Assembly: GCA_947649205.1 (NCBI GenBank)
Contig: CANSQM010000006.1
Span: forward strand, 1-64,000
From: an uncultured Enterorhabdus sp.
GTDB lineage: Bacteria > Actinomycetota > Coriobacteriia > Coriobacteriales > Eggerthellaceae
Direction of reading: 5' to 3'
Length of the DNA stretch: 64,000 nt
In this document: positions 16,834 to 25,238 of the stretch, piece by piece
Position numbering within the stretch: position 1 is the stretch's first letter
How the letters are laid out: each line of letters begins with the position of its first letter
Position numbers and translations under genes: made by a program
The notes under the pieces: model-generated
Told to the model about the DNA's origin: nothing
What the model saw: only the letters and a program-made list of their open reading frames with translations
The model's database searches: none

Positions 16834-18408
16834 ATGGAAGACGGGAACACGGGTCGCGACGGTGCGGCGCTGCTGCGTCGTGCCCTGGGATCGCCGCTGT
16901 TGCTCAGCCTGCTGGGGCTTGCGGCGACGCGCGTATGGCTGCAATGCAACATGTTCGGCTCCTACGCCCAAAGCGATGACGGCATCGTGTCCGTCGTGAG
17001 CAACGCATTCTATGGCGGCACGATGGTCGTTGCGGCTCTGATAGCGCATTTCCGGCGTCCGAGTGCCGCCGCGGAGCGCGCGATGGGTCCGCTTTCGTTT
17101 CTCGTCATGACCGTAGCCACTCTGGTTATCATCGCGGGCAAAGAATCGGGCGTGCACGGAACGGTCATCGGGGGCGCTGTCATCGCCGGCATCGGAGGCG
17201 CTGTTGGCGGGGGTATGTGGACGGTGGTCTACCGACGTCTTCCCCTCACTCAGGCGGTGCTTTACGGTTTCGCCTCGTTGGGCTTGGGCTCTCTGGGCGG
17301 TCTCGCCTTCAGCTTCCTGCCGAACCTCGCGAGCTATGTGGCCTCGGCCTTCATGCCGGCCGTGGCGTTGCTCGGATTCCAGCAGAGCCTCAAAATCCCC
17401 GAGGTGCCTCCGGCCGCCGGCGCGGTGTACGACCGCGAGCCCGGGCGATCGGTAGTGCGCTTCTTCGCGGGTATCGCCGCCTTTAGCTTCGCCTTGGGCA
17501 TCGCGCGGGGCTTTCCGGTGGGGGAGGCCATCCCCTTTGACGCGGGCATGCGGCTTCTTCACCAGCTCGGCGTCGCTGCCCTTTCCGCCTTTGTCATCTG
17601 GTGGGCCATCGTGGCTCGCCGCCGCCTCAGCTTCAAGCTGCTGTGGGGCCTGGAAGTGGCGGTCATGGCCTTGGGCATCGTGTTGCTCGCCCTGTTCCCG
17701 GGCAGTCTGACCGGTGCCGGTGTCGCCATCATCAACATAGCGGACACGTTCATGCTCGGCGTGCTATGGGTCACGCTGCAGGATGTGGCCCGGCATTCCA
17801 CTCGGCATGTCTATGTGATTTACGGAGCTGCTTGGGCGGCGCGCGTCGTGTTCCGCAACGTCGGCCGTATTCTCATCGCAGTGGTGGGCTCGTCGATGAC
17901 CGCCCTTACGTCCCTGGCCGCCGTGCTCGTTTTCGCGGTGGCGCTTTCCATGGTGCTGCTCCTGTCCAGCAACGTGCTGGTCGCTCGCCCGCTGTTCGGT
18001 GCCAAGGTGCTTGCGGAAAAAGCGGGAGGGACGGGAAGAACGGTCGGAGGACAGCAAGGCGGGTGCTTTCCAGCGACAGGCTCCGTTGTCTCCACGAGCG
18101 CCGAAGGCCGCGCGATCGGTCGATCCGAGGAGCGAGCGACCGTCGACGGCGAAGGTGACGCCCCGGCCGTGCCCGGCGAGCCTCCCGCTTTGGACGCCCG
18201 TACCGAGCTGCGCGAGCGCTTCGGCCTCTCGGAGCGCGAGCTTGAGGTGCTCGAGCCTCTGTCCCAGGGGCGCAGCAAGGCCTATATTGCCGATATGCTG
18301 TTCATTTCCGAGAACACCGTCCGTGCCCACGTCAAGCGCATCTATGCCAAACTCGATGTGCACAACCGCCAGGAGCTGCTCGACCGCCTCGGCCCCTACC
18401 GTTTCTAG
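16834..18408 (+). CDS. Membrane-embedded LuxR-family transcription regulator 1
   Basis: The 524-residue protein has an N-terminal hydrophobic domain of about ten to twelve membrane helices (residues 15-385), a Ser/Arg/Glu-rich linker, and a C-terminal LuxR-type helix-turn-helix from about residue 465 (LSERELEVLEPLSQG, then SENTVRAHVKRIYAKLDVHNRQELLDRL). This build is characteristic of Eggerthellaceae, where related proteins regulate neighbouring reductases in response to their substrates. It therefore probably controls reductase 1. I chose the ATG at 16834 because GGGAGGGGG lies just before it; much longer upstream starts would run through the reductase gene antisense. Confidence 0.88.
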   Translation: MEDGNTGRDGAALLRRALGSPLLLSLLGLAATRVWLQCNMFGSYAQSDDGIVSVVSNAFYGGTMVVAALIAHFRRPSAAAERAMGPLSFLVMTVATLVIIAGKESGVHGTVIGGAVIAGIGGAVGGGMWTVVYRRLPLTQAVLYGFASLGLGSLGGLAFSFLPNLASYVASAFMPAVALLGFQQSLKIPEVPPAAGAVYDREPGRSVVRFFAGIAAFSFALGIARGFPVGEAIPFDAGMRLLHQLGVAALSAFVIWWAIVARRRLSFKLLWGLEVAVMALGIVLLALFPGSLTGAGVAIINIADTFMLGVLWVTLQDVARHSTRHVYVIYGAAWAARVVFRNVGRILIAVVGSSMTALTSLAAVLVFAVALSMVLLLSSNVLVARPLFGAKVLAEKAGGTGRTVGGQQGGCFPATGSVVSTSAEGRAIGRSEERATVDGEGDAPAVPGEPPALDARTELRERFGLSERELEVLEPLSQGRSKAYIADMLFISENTVRAHVKRIYAKLDVHNRQELLDRLGPYRF

Positions 18409-18458
18409 CACCTGGACGATCGCTACCTCCTTCGCGTCACCCCGGGTGCCGCCCCTCG

Positions 18459-18547
18459 TGTCATCCAGAGCGCCGCCCGCCCCTTGTGCCATCCTGAGCA
18501 CCGTCCCCCATGTCATCCTGAGCGAGCGGAGCGAGTCGAAGGATCTC
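18459..18547. repeat. Degenerate tandem copies of a TCATCCTGAGC motif
   Basis: Three spaced copies (about 18459-18471, 18486-18499, 18511-18524) resemble TGTCATCCTGAGC. The last continues into GAGCGAGCGGAGCGAGTCG with internal symmetry. This is a dispersed intergenic motif seen in many bacteria and lies just before the prs promoter. Nothing else is seen in 18409-18563. Confidence 0.5.
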
Positions 18548-18563
18548 TCGCGGATTCCGGTGC

Positions 18564-18569
18564 TACAAT
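18564..18569 (+). promoter_or_regulatory. -10 box (TACAAT) of prs
   Basis: TACAAT lies 40 bp before the prs start; no clear -35 is seen. Confidence 0.4.
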
Positions 18570-18609
18570 AGCCGAAGCTGAAAGACCCGTCGCAGAAGGG
18601 ACGCACCCC

Positions 18610-19575
18610 ATGACCGAGATGACCAAGCGCATGGCCCTGTTCTCCGGCTCGGTGAATCCGGAGCTGGCCGAGGAGATTGCCAAGAACCTCAACGTGAACC
18701 TCGGCAACATCAAGCACGAGAAGTTTGCCAACGGCGAGATTTACGCTCGCTACCAGGAGTCCGTCCGCGGGGCCGATGTGTTCCTCATCCAGTCCGTCTG
18801 CGCCGCCGAGGGATTCGACGTGAACGACGCCCTCATGGAGCTGCTCATCATGGCCGATGCCGCCAAACGCGCGAGTGCCCGCTCCATCTCGGCGGTCGTC
18901 GCCCACTACGGCTACGCCCGCCAGGACCGCAAGGCCGCCCCGCGCGAGCCCATCACGGCGAAGCTCGTGGCCGATCTGCTCACGGTGTCGGGCATCGACA
19001 ACATCATCACGGTGGATCTGCACCAGGACGCCATTCAGGGCTTCTTCGACATCCCGGTGAACCACATGACCGCCATGCCCATCTTCGTCGATTACTTCCG
19101 CAACAAGGGCTTCGACGCCGACCGCCTCTGCGTGGTGTCGCCCGACGTGGGCCGCGCCAAGGCCGCGAAGAAGTTCTCCTCGGCGCTCGATTGCGACTTG
19201 GCCATCATGCACAAGGATCGCCCCAAGCACAACCAGGCCGAGATCACCGCGCTCATCGGCGACGTGACCGACAAGATCTGCATCCTGAACGACGACATGA
19301 TCGATACCGGCGGGTCGCTCGTGGCCGCGGCTGCCACGCTGAAGGCCAAGGGAGCCGCCGAGGTGTACGCCTGCGCCACCCACGGCCTGTTCTCGGGCCC
19401 GGCCTACGAGCGCCTGGAGAACTCCTGCATCGAGGAAGTGGTGGTCACCAACGCCGTGCCCGTGCCGCTGGCGCGCCAGACCGGCAAGATCAAGGTGCTC
19501 TCCATCGCCCCCTTGTTCGCCCGCACCATCAATGTGGTGTACAACAATGGCTCTATTGGTAAGCTGTTCGAATAA
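18610..19575 (+). CDS. prs: Ribose-phosphate pyrophosphokinase (PRPP synthase)
   Basis: Prs makes PRPP from ribose-5-phosphate and ATP for nucleotides, His and Trp. The 321-residue protein has the class I features: FANGEIYARYQESVRGADVF, the ATP-binding YARQDRKAAPREPITAK, VVSPDVGRAK and the PRPP-binding loop ILNDDMIDTGGSL. ATG 18610 follows AGAAGGGACGC; an in-frame extension upstream would be low-complexity sequence from the repeat region. The last four codons and the stop form a perfect palindrome with the bases that follow. The pth gene comes next in the same direction after a palindromic element. Confidence 0.95.
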   Translation: MTEMTKRMALFSGSVNPELAEEIAKNLNVNLGNIKHEKFANGEIYARYQESVRGADVFLIQSVCAAEGFDVNDALMELLIMADAAKRASARSISAVVAHYGYARQDRKAAPREPITAKLVADLLTVSGIDNIITVDLHQDAIQGFFDIPVNHMTAMPIFVDYFRNKGFDADRLCVVSPDVGRAKAAKKFSSALDCDLAIMHKDRPKHNQAEITALIGDVTDKICILNDDMIDTGGSLVAAAATLKAKGAAEVYACATHGLFSGPAYERLENSCIEEVVVTNAVPVPLARQTGKIKVLSIAPLFARTINVVYNNGSIGKLFE

Positions 19576-19706
19576 TTCGAACAGCTTACCCGACGCTGCG
19601 GTTCCGATGGGCACCTGACCTTGCCCCTTGTTTTCGCCACGGCGCGTACCGAAGTACGCTTGGGCGAAAGGCGGGGCAATGCCAGGCACCGGTCGGAACC
19701 TCGCTG
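19561..19706. repeat. Stop-codon palindrome and nested-hairpin element after prs
   Basis: AAGCTGTTCGAA (19561-19572), the stop TAA, and TTCGAACAGCTT (19576-19587) form a perfect 12-bp stem whose loop is the stop codon. Then comes an element with outer arms 19594-19627 and 19673-19706 (mostly complementary over 34 bases), a middle stem TTTCGCC/GGCGAAA and an inner hairpin GCGTAC-CGAA-GTACGC. The left arm is closely similar to the element after lysC. Confidence 0.8.
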
Positions 19707-19755
19707 TTTTCGGCGCCACCAGTGATACAAAAATAGTTAGTATTGAAGGATTTAA

Positions 19756-20328
19756 TTGAGTAGCGAAGCAACATACATGATCGCGGGCCTGGGGAATCCG
19801 GGCGCAGAATATGAGCATACGCGGCACAATGCCGGGTTCGATGTGGTGGACGCGCTGGCCGATGAGCTGGGAGCGCGCTACTGGAAGACCGAGGGCGGGG
19901 CGTTGACGGCGCGGTGCACCTATCGCGGCGATGAGCTGGTGCTCGTGAAGCCCCAGAGCTACATGAACACCTCGGGCGGTCCCGTGAAGACCCTCATGAA
20001 GACCTACGGCGTTGCGCCCGACCATCTCATCGTCGTCCATGACGAGCTGGACATCGATCCGGGCACCATCCGGGTGAAGTTCGGCGGGGGGCACGCGGGC
20101 CACAACGGCCTGCGCTCCATCGGCGACAAGCTGGGCACCCGCGACTGGCACCGGGTGCGCATCGGCATCGGGCGGCCGCCGGGACGAAAGCCCGTGGTCG
20201 ATTGGGTGCTTTCCCAACCGCGCAAAGACGACGCCGAAGCCTTCGAGCATGCCGTGGCCGAGGGGACAAGCGCCGTGCTGTCCCTCATCGACGATGGGCT
20301 GGAGAAGACCCAACAGCGGTTCAACTAG
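19756..20328 (+). CDS. pth: Peptidyl-tRNA hydrolase
   Basis: Pth releases peptides from stalled peptidyl-tRNAs. The family motifs are AGLGNPGAEYEHTRHNAGF with the catalytic His, KPQSYMNTSGGP, VVHDELDIDPG and GGGHAGHNGLRS. I used the TTG at 19756 because GAAGGATTTAA precedes it at normal distance (190 residues). The ATG at 19777 would give the more usual N-terminus MIAGLGNPG but has no ribosome site. It follows prs as in many Gram-positive genomes; the 180-bp gap holds the palindromic element. Confidence 0.95.
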   Translation: MSSEATYMIAGLGNPGAEYEHTRHNAGFDVVDALADELGARYWKTEGGALTARCTYRGDELVLVKPQSYMNTSGGPVKTLMKTYGVAPDHLIVVHDELDIDPGTIRVKFGGGHAGHNGLRSIGDKLGTRDWHRVRIGIGRPPGRKPVVDWVLSQPRKDDAEAFEHAVAEGTSAVLSLIDDGLEKTQQRFN

Positions 20329-20350
20329 CTAGATCTTCTCGCTTACGCGC

Positions 20351-20356
20351 TATAAT
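20351..20356 (+). promoter_or_regulatory. -10 box (TATAAT) of the MFS gene
   Basis: TATAAT in the context GCGCTATAATGG, identical to the tlyA promoter core on the other strand at 43078-43083. A leader of about 105 bases follows. Confidence 0.5.
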
Positions 20357-20467
20357 GGCGGAGGGGCGCACGGTGCGTCCCTCCGTTCGTTTTGTAGCCA
20401 CGTGCCGGACTTCGGGCGCCCGAGCGAAATCTCGAACGCCCGCAGTATCGAAGGTACGGAGGTTTCC

Positions 20468-21859
20468 ATGCGTCTTTCCGAAAAGGGGCATACCTATGCC
20501 CTGTTCGCTATCGTCGTCATCACTTGTGCTTTGGGATCGCTTACCCAGACGGTGATGAACTCCATGTTCACCGAGGTTTGCGCCGACTTCGCCATCGACG
20601 CGGCGGTGGGGCAGTGGGTTACTACCATCTACATGCTCGTCATGGGTGTTACGGTGCCGGTGGTCACGTTTCTGGCGAAGCGCTTCTCTCTCAAGCGCCT
20701 GGTGTTCCTGGCGCTCGGCTTCTATCTGGCCGGCTCGGCGGCGGGCTTCTTCGCCCCTGCCTTCGAGGTGCTGCTGCTGGCCCGAGTGCTGCAGGCCATC
20801 GCCACGGGCATCACGCTGCCGCTTGTGCAGACGGTGGCCATGACGCGCTTCCCGCGGGAGCGCACGGGCACGGCCATGGGCATCGGCGGCATTGCCATGG
20901 GATTCGCGCCCAATATCGGCCCGCTTATCGGGGGCGCCCTTGCGAACACCACCGGCTGGCGCAGCTTCTACATCATTCTCGTGGGGATGCTGGCGGTGCT
21001 GTGGGCGGCTAACGCGCTGCTCGTGAAGAGCCACGGCGACCACAAGTCCCAGGCGGTGTTCGACATCCCCTCCTTCGTGCAGTCCACGCTGGGCTTCGGC
21101 GGCTTTCTGCTCGGTGCCTCCAATGCGGCCACGATGTCGCTCGCGTCGTCGGAGGTGTGGGTGCCCGTGCTGCTCGGCCTTGCGTGCATCGTGGTGTTCG
21201 TGCGCCGCCAGCTCGTGATACCCAACCCGCTCATCTGCTTCGACATCTTCCGACCGCGCCATTACCGCGCCGGCTTTGTAGCCCAGAACTGCCTGTTCGC
21301 GTCGTTCATGGGCATCACGCTCATCCTGCCGCTGTTCATCCAGGGGCCCTGCGGCATGACGGCGCTCGACGCGGGCATCGCCTTCATTCCCGCCACTGTT
21401 GTCGCGTTGTTCGTGAACCCGCTGGCCGGCGTGCTCGTGGACAAGGTGGGAGCGCGCGTCGTGTGCATCGCGTCGGCGGCCTTTCTCACCGTAGGCGCCG
21501 CCTCGTTCATGTTCGTGGACGCGGGCACGCCGCTGTGGGTGCTCACGCTGTTGCAGGGCGTGCGCGCCGTGGGCGTGAGCGGACTTGTGGGGCCGCTGAA
21601 CTCCTACGGCCTGGCGGGGCTCAATCGCGGTATCGTCATGGACGGCAGCGCGTTTTTCGCCACGGCGCGGCAGGTGTGCGCCTCGCTCGGCACCGCGCTC
21701 ATGATGCTTATCATCTCTATGGCCGGGCTCGCCTTCGCCGCAGCTGATCCGGCCGATGCCGGTGCCACCGCCGCCGCGCTGCCCTACCAGCTCGCCTTCG
21801 CGCTTTCCACGCTCTTCGCGGCGGTGGTGCTCGTCACGGCCCTGTGGAAGATACGCTAG
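20468..21859 (+). CDS. MFS multidrug-type exporter (DHA2-like)
   Basis: This is a major-facilitator membrane protein of 463 residues with about 14 hydrophobic segments, the size and layout of drug:H+ antiporter family 2 (EmrB-like). Visible parts are WVTTIYMLVMGVTVPVV, the motif-A-like loop LAKRFSLKRLVFLALGF and the motif-C region MGFAPNIGPLIGGALANTTGW. The ATG at 20468 follows GGTACGGAGG. It stands alone with its own promoter and no regulator beside it, so the exported compound is unknown. Confidence 0.88.
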   Translation: MRLSEKGHTYALFAIVVITCALGSLTQTVMNSMFTEVCADFAIDAAVGQWVTTIYMLVMGVTVPVVTFLAKRFSLKRLVFLALGFYLAGSAAGFFAPAFEVLLLARVLQAIATGITLPLVQTVAMTRFPRERTGTAMGIGGIAMGFAPNIGPLIGGALANTTGWRSFYIILVGMLAVLWAANALLVKSHGDHKSQAVFDIPSFVQSTLGFGGFLLGASNAATMSLASSEVWVPVLLGLACIVVFVRRQLVIPNPLICFDIFRPRHYRAGFVAQNCLFASFMGITLILPLFIQGPCGMTALDAGIAFIPATVVALFVNPLAGVLVDKVGARVVCIASAAFLTVGAASFMFVDAGTPLWVLTLLQGVRAVGVSGLVGPLNSYGLAGLNRGIVMDGSAFFATARQVCASLGTALMMLIISMAGLAFAAADPADAGATAAALPYQLAFALSTLFAAVVLVTALWKIR

Positions 21860-21869
21860 AGGAGCAAGG

Positions 21870-22061
21870 TGGCTTGAAAATCACGGTTTTGGAACGGGAG
21901 ATCCTTTTTAGCGGTGAAATGGCTTGGAATTCACGCTTTTGCCACCGAATCCCTCGAAAAAGTTAACTGTCACATACCGTGATCTGGCCCTTTTCGATTG
22001 CAATGGGCGAAAGTCTCGTCGAAAATGGCATCTGCGGTAACAAAACCGTGAATTCCAAGCC
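21870..22061. repeat. Inverted-repeat element, family C
   Basis: The left arm at 21920-21946 (TGGCTTGGAATTCACGCTTT onward) is repeated inverted at 22034-22061 with about three mismatches. A further direct, weaker copy (GTGGCTTGAAAATCACGGTT) lies at 21869-21893. The spacer is about 90 bp, AT-richer than its surroundings, and has no supported gene. It lies between the MFS stop and the ABC-F promoter. Confidence 0.8.
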
Positions 22062-22122
22062 AGTTTTCGCATTTTGCGTCTCGCGGACACCGCCAGCCCA
22101 CGATAGGAACAGCACCATCGTT

Positions 22123-22128
22123 TATAAT
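22123..22128 (+). promoter_or_regulatory. -10 box (TATAAT) of the ABC-F gene
   Basis: TATAAT 38 bp before the chosen start. Confidence 0.5.
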
Positions 22129-22166
22129 TCTCGATCGATTCATGTGCGAGATTGGACGGGCGCGAA

Positions 22167-23969
22167 ATGGCATTTCTCCTCGGTTGCGAAAAGGTGCGGG
22201 TGGAATTCCCCACGAAGACGGTGTTCACCGAGCTCTCCCTCGGCGTGGACGAGGGCGCCCGCATCGGCATCGTGGGCAAGAACGGCGACGGCAAGTCCAC
22301 GCTGCTCGGCGTGCTGGCCGGCGCCGTGGAGGTGGACGAGGGTCGCGTGATCCGCACCCGCGGTGTGTCCGTGGGCGTGCTCGGGCAGACCGACGGCCTT
22401 GCCGATGAGGACACCGTGGAGCGGGCCGTGGTGGGCGATAGGCCCGAATACGAATGGGCCGGCGATGCCCGCACGCGCTCTATCATCGCGGGGCTTCTGG
22501 GCGATGTGGCCTGGGATGCGACCGTGGGCACGCTCTCGGGCGGTCAGCGGCGCCGGGTCGATCTGGCGCGGTTGCTCATCGGCGACTGGGACGTGCTCAT
22601 GTTGGACGAGCCCACCAACCACTTGGACGTGGCGGCCATCACGTGGCTCGCCGAGCATTTGAAGACCCGCTGGCGTCCCGGGGACGGCGCCCTGCTCGTG
22701 GTGACCCACGACCGCTGGTTCCTCGACGAGGTGTGCGAGGCCATGTGGGAGGTGCACGATCGCCGGGTGTGGCCCTTCGAGGGAGGCTTCTCGGCCTACA
22801 TCATGCAGCGGGTTGAGCGAGACCGCTTGCAGGCCCTGGCCGAGCAGAAGCGGCAGAACGCCCTGCGCCGCGAGTTGGCGTGGCTCTCCCGCGGTGCGCG
22901 GGCCCGGGCCACCAAGCCCAAGTTCCATGTGGCCGCGGCCCAGGCCCTCATCGCCGATGTGCCGCCTCTGCGCAACGAGCTGGAGCTGAAGCGCATGGCC
23001 ATGGCCCGGCTCGGGAAGACGGTGGTTGAGCTGCAAGATGCCACGCTGCGCTTCGACGACCGGGTGATCTTGGACGATGTGGACTGGATCATCGGGCCCG
23101 GGGACCGCTACGGCATCGTGGGGGCCAACGGCATCGGCAAGACCACGCTGTTGCGCATCATCCAGGGCATCCAGCCGCTCGATCGCGGGCGGGTGAAGAT
23201 CGGCCAGACCGTGCGCTTCGCCGTACTGTCCCAACACCTGGACGAGCTCGCGAAGCTCGGCGACGACCGGGTGCGCCAGGTGATCTCCCGCTACTCGCGC
23301 CGTACCATGCTCGATGGCAAGGAGATGACCCCGGGACAGCTGCTGGAGCGGCTCGGCTTCACCAAGGACGACCAGAACGAGCCGGTGTGCGACCTGTCCG
23401 GCGGCCAGAAGCGACGGTTGGCCCTCATGCTCATCCTGCTGGACGAGCCCAACGTGCTCATCTTGGACGAGCCGGGCAATGACCTGGACACCGACATGCT
23501 GGCCGCCGTGGAGAGCCTGCTCGACGGCTGGCCCGGCACGCTTCTGCTCGTGACCCACGACCGCTACCTCATGGAGCGCGTGACCGACCACCAGTTCGCC
23601 CTCATCGATGGCAAGGTGCGCCACCTGCCCCGCGGCGTGGAGGAGTACCTGGAGCTGACGAGGGAGAACCAAGCCTCTGCGTCGATATCGGCGCCCGCGT
23701 CTGCGGCCGCTGCGGAAGCGGCGCCGAAGACGGGCGCAGTGCTTTCCGGCGGCGAGCAGCGGGAGCTGCGCAAGCTCATGGCCTCCAACGAGAAGAAGAT
23801 GGAAACGCTGAAGGGCAAGATCGAGAAGAAGCAGCTCGCCATGGCCGAGGCCGATCCCTCCGACTACTTGACACTGACCGCCATGCAGGAGGAGATCGCC
23901 GATTTCGAGAGTCAGATCGAGGCCTTGGAACTGGAATGGTTCGACGCCGCCGAGAAGCTGGGGGAGTAG
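22167..23969 (+). CDS. ABC-F ATPase (ribosome-associated, Uup/EttA-like)
   Basis: ABC-F proteins are soluble twin-ATPase factors that act on the ribosome or, for Uup, in DNA and ribosome maintenance. The 600-residue chain has two nucleotide-binding domains: P-loop GKNGDGKST with LSGGQRRRVDLARL and LMLDEPTNHLD, then GANGIGKTT with LSGGQKRRLALM and LILDEPGNDLD. No membrane segment is seen. The C-terminus (about 530-600) is a charged coiled coil, which favours the Uup-like type. ATG 22167 has only a weak ribosome site; a TTG at 22152 is the alternative. Confidence 0.9.
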   Translation: MAFLLGCEKVRVEFPTKTVFTELSLGVDEGARIGIVGKNGDGKSTLLGVLAGAVEVDEGRVIRTRGVSVGVLGQTDGLADEDTVERAVVGDRPEYEWAGDARTRSIIAGLLGDVAWDATVGTLSGGQRRRVDLARLLIGDWDVLMLDEPTNHLDVAAITWLAEHLKTRWRPGDGALLVVTHDRWFLDEVCEAMWEVHDRRVWPFEGGFSAYIMQRVERDRLQALAEQKRQNALRRELAWLSRGARARATKPKFHVAAAQALIADVPPLRNELELKRMAMARLGKTVVELQDATLRFDDRVILDDVDWIIGPGDRYGIVGANGIGKTTLLRIIQGIQPLDRGRVKIGQTVRFAVLSQHLDELAKLGDDRVRQVISRYSRRTMLDGKEMTPGQLLERLGFTKDDQNEPVCDLSGGQKRRLALMLILLDEPNVLILDEPGNDLDTDMLAAVESLLDGWPGTLLLVTHDRYLMERVTDHQFALIDGKVRHLPRGVEEYLELTRENQASASISAPASAAAAEAAPKTGAVLSGGEQRELRKLMASNEKKMETLKGKIEKKQLAMAEADPSDYLTLTAMQEEIADFESQIEALELEWFDAAEKLGE

Positions 23970-24000
23970 CGGCGGCCCTGACGGGACCGGCGAACCACTC

Positions 24001-24117
24001 GACGCTGCAAACCTCCGGTGCACCCACATTGGACGCTTTTGCGCTTACCCTCGCGTATTAAAATACGCTCAGCCGCGCAACGCGCCCACTGCGGGCACCC
24101 CGGAGGTTTTCGCTGAC
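24001..24117. repeat. Nested-hairpin intergenic element
   Basis: Arms at 24001-24025 and 24093-24117 are imperfect inverted copies around the core AAACCTCCGG. The small palindrome CGTATTAAAATACG lies in the centre (24054-24067). The layout, outer arms with an inner hairpin, is the same as in the elements after prs and before the pepT-like gene. Confidence 0.65.
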
Positions 24118-24142
24118 ATTGATTCGACCTGTGAGAGTTTGT

Positions 24143-24763
24143 ATGCCTGGAAACTACCAAACCATCGCCGGCATCGCCGAGGCGGAGATCGTGGAGAAGA
24201 AGAGCCGCTTCATCGGCCGCATCGCGCCGGTGACGACCGAGGAGGAGGCCCTCGCCTTCATTGCCGAGGTGAAGGCGGCCCACCGCATGGCGCGGCACAA
24301 CGTGTACGCCTATGTGCTGCGCGGGGGGCGGGTGCGCTACACCGATGACGGGGAGCCGGCCAAGACCGCGGGCATGCCCACCTTGGAGGCCATCCAGCAC
24401 GCGGGGCTCACCGACGTGGCCGTGGTGGTCACCCGCTACTTCGGGGGCGTTCTGCTCGGCACGGGCGGGCTCGTGCGCGCCTACGCGCAAGCCACGAAGG
24501 CGGCCATCGAGGCGGCCCAGATTGTGGTGGTGTCCCGTTGCGTGGACGTCATGGTGGAGGTGCCCTACAGTCTCTACGAGCCGGTATGCCGCATCGCCGA
24601 AGGAGCGCACGCCAAGCTCCAGGAGAGCGACTTCGCCGAGAACGTGCTGCTCACCTTCCGCATGCTTCACGGCACCGAGGCTCCTTTCCTGGAGAAGCTC
24701 ACCGAGCTCACCCGCGGCCAAAGTGAAATCATCGTGACCGATCCCTTCGACGCGGCGTTCTGA
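24143..24763 (+). CDS. YigZ/IMPACT family protein
   Basis: This 206-residue protein belongs to the YigZ family, a two-domain fold (UPF0029 N-terminal, DUF1949 C-terminal). Its bacterial role is not firmly known; the eukaryotic relative IMPACT acts in translation control. Signature parts are KKSRFIGRIAPV, the central YTDDGEPAKTAGMP, and VVVTRYFGGVLLGTGGLVRAY. ATG 24143 follows GTGAGAG at proper distance; a TTG eight codons earlier would start inside the repeat end. It is followed closely by the que operon but on a separate promoter. Confidence 0.92.
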   Translation: MPGNYQTIAGIAEAEIVEKKSRFIGRIAPVTTEEEALAFIAEVKAAHRMARHNVYAYVLRGGRVRYTDDGEPAKTAGMPTLEAIQHAGLTDVAVVVTRYFGGVLLGTGGLVRAYAQATKAAIEAAQIVVVSRCVDVMVEVPYSLYEPVCRIAEGAHAKLQESDFAENVLLTFRMLHGTEAPFLEKLTELTRGQSEIIVTDPFDAAF

Positions 24764-24776
24764 GGGGCGCGGGCCC

Positions 24777-24782
24777 TATAAT
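24777..24782 (+). promoter_or_regulatory. -10 box (TATAAT) of the que operon
   Basis: TATAAT 26 bp before the queD start. The leader would be only about 20 nt, too short for a preQ1 riboswitch. Confidence 0.5.
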
Positions 24783-24808
24783 TGCCTCGAACGAACGAAA
24801 GGACGCGT

Positions 24809-25234
24809 ATGTACGGATTGCGCACGGAGAGTAGCTTCGATGCCTCTCATTTTCTGACTGATTACCATGGCAAGTGCGAGAACCTGCACGGGCACCGGTG
24901 GCGCGTAGTGGCCTATCTGGAGGTCGCGACGTTGCAGACCGAGGGCACGTGCAAGGACATGGTGGTGGACTTCGGCGACTTCAAGGGCGCCCTGCGGTCG
25001 CTGACCGAGCGGCTCGACCACCACTTCATCATCGAGGAGGGGTCGCTGGCCCCCGATACCCTCGCCTGCCTCGAGCGCGAGGGCTTCGCGCTGTTCATGA
25101 TGCCCTTCCGCACCACGGCCGAGAACCTCGCGAAGTGGTTCTTCGACGCTCTGGCCGAGATGGGGCTGCCCGTGGCCCAGGTGGACGTCTACGAGACGCC
25201 GAACAACTGCGCCTTCTATCGGAAGGACGCGTAG
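24809..25234 (+). CDS. queD: 6-carboxy-tetrahydropterin synthase QueD
   Basis: QueD converts dihydroneopterin triphosphate to 6-carboxytetrahydropterin, the first dedicated step of queuosine synthesis. The 141-residue length fits. SSFDASHFLTDYHGKCENLHGHRW carries the zinc histidines and the catalytic cysteine (split: FDASHFL and HGKCENLHGHRW). FGDFKGALRSLTERLDHHF and the C-terminal VDVYETPNNCAFY also match. ATG 24809 follows GAAAGGACG. It heads a four-gene run (queD, queE, queC, queF) with gaps of 4, 0 and 3 bp. Confidence 0.95.
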   Translation: MYGLRTESSFDASHFLTDYHGKCENLHGHRWRVVAYLEVATLQTEGTCKDMVVDFGDFKGALRSLTERLDHHFIIEEGSLAPDTLACLEREGFALFMMPFRTTAENLAKWFFDALAEMGLPVAQVDVYETPNNCAFYRKDA

Positions 25235-25238
25235 GGCC

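Noticed and set aside
18459..18547. A CRISPR-like array
   Set aside because: There are just three degenerate copies of an 11-14-base motif without regular spacers, and it resembles a common dispersed intergenic motif.
24783..24808. A preQ1 riboswitch before queD
   Set aside because: The leader between the -10 box and the ATG is only about 20 nt, too short for any known preQ1 class.
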